Below, piece by piece: positions 61,002-64,000 of a stretch of 64,000 bases of DNA. A model generated the notes under the pieces. The model ran no database searches. It was not told the origin of the DNA and saw only the letters and a list, made by a program, of their open reading frames with translations. A program made the position numbers and the translations under genes. The stretch is from NCBI GenBank assembly GCA_037201625.1, contig JBBCGR010000005.1, forward strand, positions 1 to 64,000, written 5' to 3'. This DNA is from JAMXLO01 sp037201625 (GTDB taxonomy: Bacteria; Pseudomonadota; Alphaproteobacteria; Acetobacterales; Acetobacteraceae). Positions within the stretch are counted from its first letter, which is position 1. Every line of letters begins with the position of its first letter.

Positions 61002-61321
61002 AGATCGATGCCGTCCCGCCGAATGCCGAGCATAAGCGGGGTGCGCTGATCATAGGCGCGGGCACGGTAGGGCATCGCATGCACGAACTCGCCGGTCTCT
61101 TCGATGAAGCGGGTGCTCAGGTCCGCGAGCAGGTCCAGTTCCGTGCTGCGGTCCGCCATGCCATGCAGGAACACGGCGACGTCATAGTCGGAGTCGGGAT
61201 GCGCGTTGCCGCGGGCGCGCGAGCCGAACAGCACCACGCGCTCGATGCGGCTGCCGTAAGCTTCGTCCAGGGCCCTGCGAAACCGGCGCAGAACGGGGTC
61301 ATCGATGAGCGTTGCGGCCAT
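60998..61321 (-). CDS. MNT nucleotidyltransferase of a HEPN/MNT pair
   Basis: A 107-residue minimal nucleotidyltransferase: RVVLFGSRARGNAHPDSDYDVAVFL has G33-S34 and D45-x-D47, the G-S-x10-D-x-D metal/nucleotide motif. In related systems the MNT protein inactivates its HEPN partner by AMPylation and acts as antitoxin. It is the first gene of the pair. No other toxin-type gene is near; the pair sits between housekeeping-type genes. Confidence 0.9.
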   Translation of the reverse strand: MAATLIDDPVLRRFRRALDEAYGSRIERVVLFGSRARGNAHPDSDYDVAVFLHGMADRSTELDLLADLSTRFIEETGEFVHAMPYRARAYDQRTPLMLGIRRDGIDL

Positions 61322-61395
61322 GGCGCCCTCACACGTCCACCATAGCTGGCGCCGCGCCGGCGTGCATCAAGCGAACACCGCCTGCGCCCACCCCC

Positions 61396-62781
61396 CTACG
61401 GCCACCGCGCCGGATGGCTGCCGAACGCCATGCTCGGCCGGTCCCAGCGCACCGGCGTCGCCGCCATCTGCGCCGCGTGGCGCACCGCGCGCAGGCGGCC
61501 GAAGCCCGAGTCGGTCTCCTCGATGAACGCGCCGAGGCCCTCCAGCGCCGGTGCCGGGCATGCCAGTCCATCGGCCACCCGCCCCAGGTCGCGGATCCAG
61601 CGCCCGGTGCGCGCCAGTGAGACCTGCACGTGCCAGCTCCCGCCCTCGGTCATCCGCCGGTGCAGCGCCGCCAGCGCACCCAGTGCCAGCAGATAGCCCG
61701 AGGCGTGGTCCAGCGCCTGGCACGGCAGCGGCTTCGGCGCCGTCTGCCCCGCGGCCTCGGCTTCCGCGTGGTTGAAGCCGCTCGCCGTCTGCACCAGCGA
61801 ATCGAAGCCGCGCCGCCCCGACCACGGTCCTGCCGCCCCATAGGCCGACAGCGACACGTGCACGATGCCGGGCCGCAGCCGCGCCGTGTCCTCGGGCGCG
61901 AAGCCGTGCCGCGCGATCGCGCCGGGCCGGTAGCCCTGCACGAAGATGTCGGCCCCGCGCACCAGTTCCTCCAGCACGGCGCGGCCGGTGGCATCGCCCA
62001 GCTCCAGATGCGCGGTGAGCTTGCCGCGATTGGTGTCGACCGCGAGCCGCGGCAGGTTGGGCACGCCGGGGCTCGCGATGGTCAGCACATCGGCGCCGTG
62101 CGCGGCCAGCGTGCGGCCGCAGACCGGGCCGGCGATCACCCGCGTCAGGTCCAGCACGCGCACGCCCGACAGCGGACGCCGGGCGCGCGGCAACGGCAGC
62201 GGCGGCGCATCGCCGATCCGCGTCAGCGTCACCACCGGCAGCGTCGGCACCGCCACGCCCTGCGGATGCGCGTCCCATTCGGCGAAGGAGCGCATGGCGG
62301 TGACGCAGAGGCCCGCCGCCACCGCTGCGTCCTCGAAGGCGAACGCGGTCCAGGCCTGCAGCGCCGAGGCCACCGCGTCGCGGTCGTAAGCGCAGTTCAG
62401 CAGGTCCAGCACGCCGTCGCGGTGGTGCGGGAAATTGGTGTGCAGCCGCACCCAGCGCCCGTCGCCGCACTGGTAGGTGCCGGCGATCCGGTCCCACGGG
62501 TCCTCGGGCGCGCTGCCGACGATGCGGATCCAGTGCTCGGAGTGGAACTCGGTGGCGGCGTGGCGCATGTCCACCGCCACCTCCTGGCGCGAGCCGCCGC
62601 GCGCCTGCCACACCTGGGATGCGGCGAGCGCGGCGGCGGCGATGCTGACCTGGGCCGCCGTGCCGATCGCGAAGGACGATGGCAGCACCGGATCGCTGCC
62701 GGTCAGCCGCACGTCGTCGAGCGCGGCGGCCGGCGCGCCCAGGCCCTGCCACAGCGCCGCAAGGTGTTGCATCGGCTGCAT
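61396..62781 (-). CDS. CaiB/BaiF-family CoA-transferase, second copy
   Basis: A 461-residue class III CoA-transferase: LSGVRVLDLTRVIAGPVCGRTLAAHGADVLTIASPGVPNLPRLAVDTNRGKLTAHLELGD, ADIFVQGYRPGAIARHGFAPEDTARLRPGIVHVSLSAYGAAGPWSGRRGFDSLVQTASGF and a catalytic-Asp-type ALDHASGYLLALGAL. It has an extra N-terminal domain of about 200 residues compared with the copy at 22082, as in longer frc/caiB members. ATG 62781 follows GGGAGG. It is divergent from xthA. Confidence 0.9.
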   Translation of the reverse strand: MQPMQHLAALWQGLGAPAAALDDVRLTGSDPVLPSSFAIGTAAQVSIAAAALAASQVWQARGGSRQEVAVDMRHAATEFHSEHWIRIVGSAPEDPWDRIAGTYQCGDGRWVRLHTNFPHHRDGVLDLLNCAYDRDAVASALQAWTAFAFEDAAVAAGLCVTAMRSFAEWDAHPQGVAVPTLPVVTLTRIGDAPPLPLPRARRPLSGVRVLDLTRVIAGPVCGRTLAAHGADVLTIASPGVPNLPRLAVDTNRGKLTAHLELGDATGRAVLEELVRGADIFVQGYRPGAIARHGFAPEDTARLRPGIVHVSLSAYGAAGPWSGRRGFDSLVQTASGFNHAEAEAAGQTAPKPLPCQALDHASGYLLALGALAALHRRMTEGGSWHVQVSLARTGRWIRDLGRVADGLACPAPALEGLGAFIEETDSGFGRLRAVRHAAQMAATPVRWDRPSMAFGSHPARWP

Positions 62782-62875
62782 CGGCGGCCCTCCCGTTGTC
62801 GCGCCGCATTGTCGCCCGTCTTGGTGTTCTGTCCAGGGATCGCTAGGTTTCGCGGCCCCGACCGGAATCGCCCGC

Positions 62876-63679
62876 GTGAAGCTTCGCATCGCCACCTGGA
62901 ACATCAACTCGTTGCGCCTGCGCCTGCCGCTCCTGAAGGAGCTGATCGCCGCGCTGGACCCCGACGTGATCTGCCTGCAGGAGACCAAGGTGCCGGACGA
63001 TCTGTTCCCGCACGACGGGCCCGCGCAGCTTGGGTTCCCGCATGTGCTGTTCCGCGGCATGAAGGGCTACAACGGCGTCGCCATCCTCTCGCGCCTGCCG
63101 ATCATCCTGCACGACATCGCGCCCGACTGGTGCAGCAAGAGCGACTGCCGCCATATCGGCGTGCTGCTGGACGCGCCGGGCGGGCCGCTGGAACTGCACA
63201 ATTTCTACGTCCCCGCCGGCGGCGACATCCCCGACCGCGAGAAGAACGTGAAGTTCGGCCACAAGCTCGATTTCATCGGCGAGACGCGCGACTGGTTCGC
63301 CGGCCGCAATGCGCTGGCACGCGGCGTCATCGTGGGCGACCTCAACATCGCGCCGCTCGAGCACGACGTGTGGAGCCATAAACAGCTCCTGGACGTGGTG
63401 AGCCACACGCCGCCGGAGACCGCGGGGCTGACCGCCTGGCAGGACACCGGCTTCGTCGACGCGGTGCGGCATTTCGTGCCGGCGGACCAGAAGCTCTACA
63501 CATGGTGGTCGTACCGCAACCGCGACTGGCGCGCCTCGGACCGCGGGCGGCGGCTGGACCATATCTGGGTGACGCCCGACCTGGTGGGCCGGCTCGAGCG
63601 GCAGATCGTGCTGAAGGACGCGCGCGACTGGAAGCAGGGCTCCGACCACGTGCCGGTCTGCGTGGAGCTGACCCTTTAA
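62876..63679 (+). CDS. xthA: Exodeoxyribonuclease III
   Basis: A 267-residue AP endonuclease/3'-exonuclease, length as in E. coli ExoIII (268). Motifs: MKLRIATWNINSLRLRLPLL, CLQETKVPDD (catalytic Glu), YNGVAILSRLP, VGDLNIAPLEHDVWSH (Asp, Asn), YTWWSYRNRDW and the final SDHVPV (Asp-His pair). GTG 62876 is the start in frame with the family N-terminus. It ends 3 bases before the convergent pyruvate-kinase stop. Confidence 0.96.
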   Translation: MKLRIATWNINSLRLRLPLLKELIAALDPDVICLQETKVPDDLFPHDGPAQLGFPHVLFRGMKGYNGVAILSRLPIILHDIAPDWCSKSDCRHIGVLLDAPGGPLELHNFYVPAGGDIPDREKNVKFGHKLDFIGETRDWFAGRNALARGVIVGDLNIAPLEHDVWSHKQLLDVVSHTPPETAGLTAWQDTGFVDAVRHFVPADQKLYTWWSYRNRDWRASDRGRRLDHIWVTPDLVGRLERQIVLKDARDWKQGSDHVPVCVELTL

Positions 63680-63682
63680 CCG

Positions 63683-64000
63683 CTACCAGGCGTGCAGCGC
63701 GCGCAGCCGCGCCGTCTTCTTCGACTGGTGCCCCGTCATCCGCTGCAGCAGCCCATCGAGCGCCGTGATCGCCTCGGCCACGTTGGGCCCCTTGTTCAGC
63801 ATCACGCATTCGGCGCGCGCGGCCATCGCCGCATCGGTCATCTCGCCGCGCGTCGGCAGGCCGGACTTCACCAGTTCCTCCAGCACCTGCGTCGCCCAGA
63901 TCACCGGGACATGCGCGGCCTCGCACAGCCACAGCATCTCCTCCTGCATCTCGGCCAGACGCTCGAACCCGATCGCCACCGCGAGGTCGCCGCGCGCGAT
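63683..64000 (-). CDS. Pyruvate kinase, C-terminal part (runs off window)
   Basis: The visible 105 codons end a pyruvate kinase: IARGDLAVAIGFERLAEMQEEMLWLCEAAHVPVIWATQVLEELVKSGLPTRGEMTDAAMAARAECVMLNKGP is the catalytic barrel end with the R-G-D-L and W-A-T-Q-V-L-E blocks. The C-terminus stops soon after the barrel (ARLRALHAW), so the regulatory C-domain is absent; such barrel-only forms exist in alphaproteobacteria. The 5' part lies beyond position 64000. Confidence 0.88.
   Translation of the reverse strand: MARGDLAVAIGFERLAEMQEEMLWLCEAAHVPVIWATQVLEELVKSGLPTRGEMTDAAMAARAECVMLNKGPNVAEAITALDGLLQRMTGHQSKKTARLRALHAW

Overview
The window is a GC-rich stretch of an alphaproteobacterial chromosome, most likely from an Acetobacteraceae (Rhodospirillales) relative. 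That placement is inferred from the strong third-position GC bias, the DUF4167 protein beside prmC, a ChpT-like phosphotransferase, DUF29 and Hint_2 proteins, and the paired DUF1446/DUF4387 genes. About 57 protein-coding loci and one tRNA-Ser are supported. I see no transposase, integrase, CRISPR array or rRNA.

Layout. 1-735 aquaporin Z. 1357-6470 is a visibly AT-richer block (TPR protein, small RHH-like protein, two methyltransferases, a frameshifted GT61 glycosyltransferase, a secreted protein) that ends just beside the 3' end of tRNA-Ser. 6827-8632 lepA. 9013-12145 a DUF1446/DUF4387/amidohydrolase catabolic set. 12208-14682 glycogen phosphorylase. 14905-16712 an alpha/beta hydrolase coupled to a truncated Hint_2 ORF, then a SYLF lipid-binding protein. 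16912-18396 a patatin-like lipoprotein. 18305-20146 a large Hint_2 repeat protein. 20238-21811 amidase plus a small partner ORF. 22082-23269 CoA-transferase, followed by a dense palindrome array. 23777-27998 methyltransferase, fabI, a shrunken DUF29 gene, aroC and a long hypothetical gene. 28646-29386 tlyA.

29529-34907 is an hxlR-led operon. Its emrA/emrB-type efflux genes carry about seven single-base indels, followed by two SDR genes and a DsbA-family isomerase. Then come xseB, a histone-deacetylase-like gene, tusA, an M23 peptidase, an orphan amino-acid binding protein, a ROK kinase and dinB (34920-41355). 41510-43358 is rpmB-prmC-DUF4167, in which prmC seems to need a CTG start. 43482-48982 holds moaA, chpT-like and a three-gene glycan cluster.

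49270-51839 is a divergent AmmeMemoRadiSam pair: a Memo-AMMECR1 fusion and its radical SAM enzyme. 52130-55388 is the most exciting locus: an AT-richer three-gene operon encoding an amino-DNA-methyltransferase, a DUF262 protein and a MAE_28990-like HEPN protein. It has the look of a mobile, possibly undescribed restriction or anti-phage system. 55567-64000 holds ilvD, two paralogous F420/flavin-type monooxygenase-like genes flanking an SMP-30 lactonase gene, a HEPN/MNT pair, a second CoA-transferase, xthA and the C-terminal part of a pyruvate kinase.

Several families of intergenic palindromes recur: two 105-bp copies of one element, a CGTCATGGC-type inverted repeat seen twice, and a seven-hairpin array. 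Recurring signs of decay (GT61, emrAB, DUF29, the Hint_2 fragment) suggest either real gene erosion or, for the frameshifts, uneven sequence quality.
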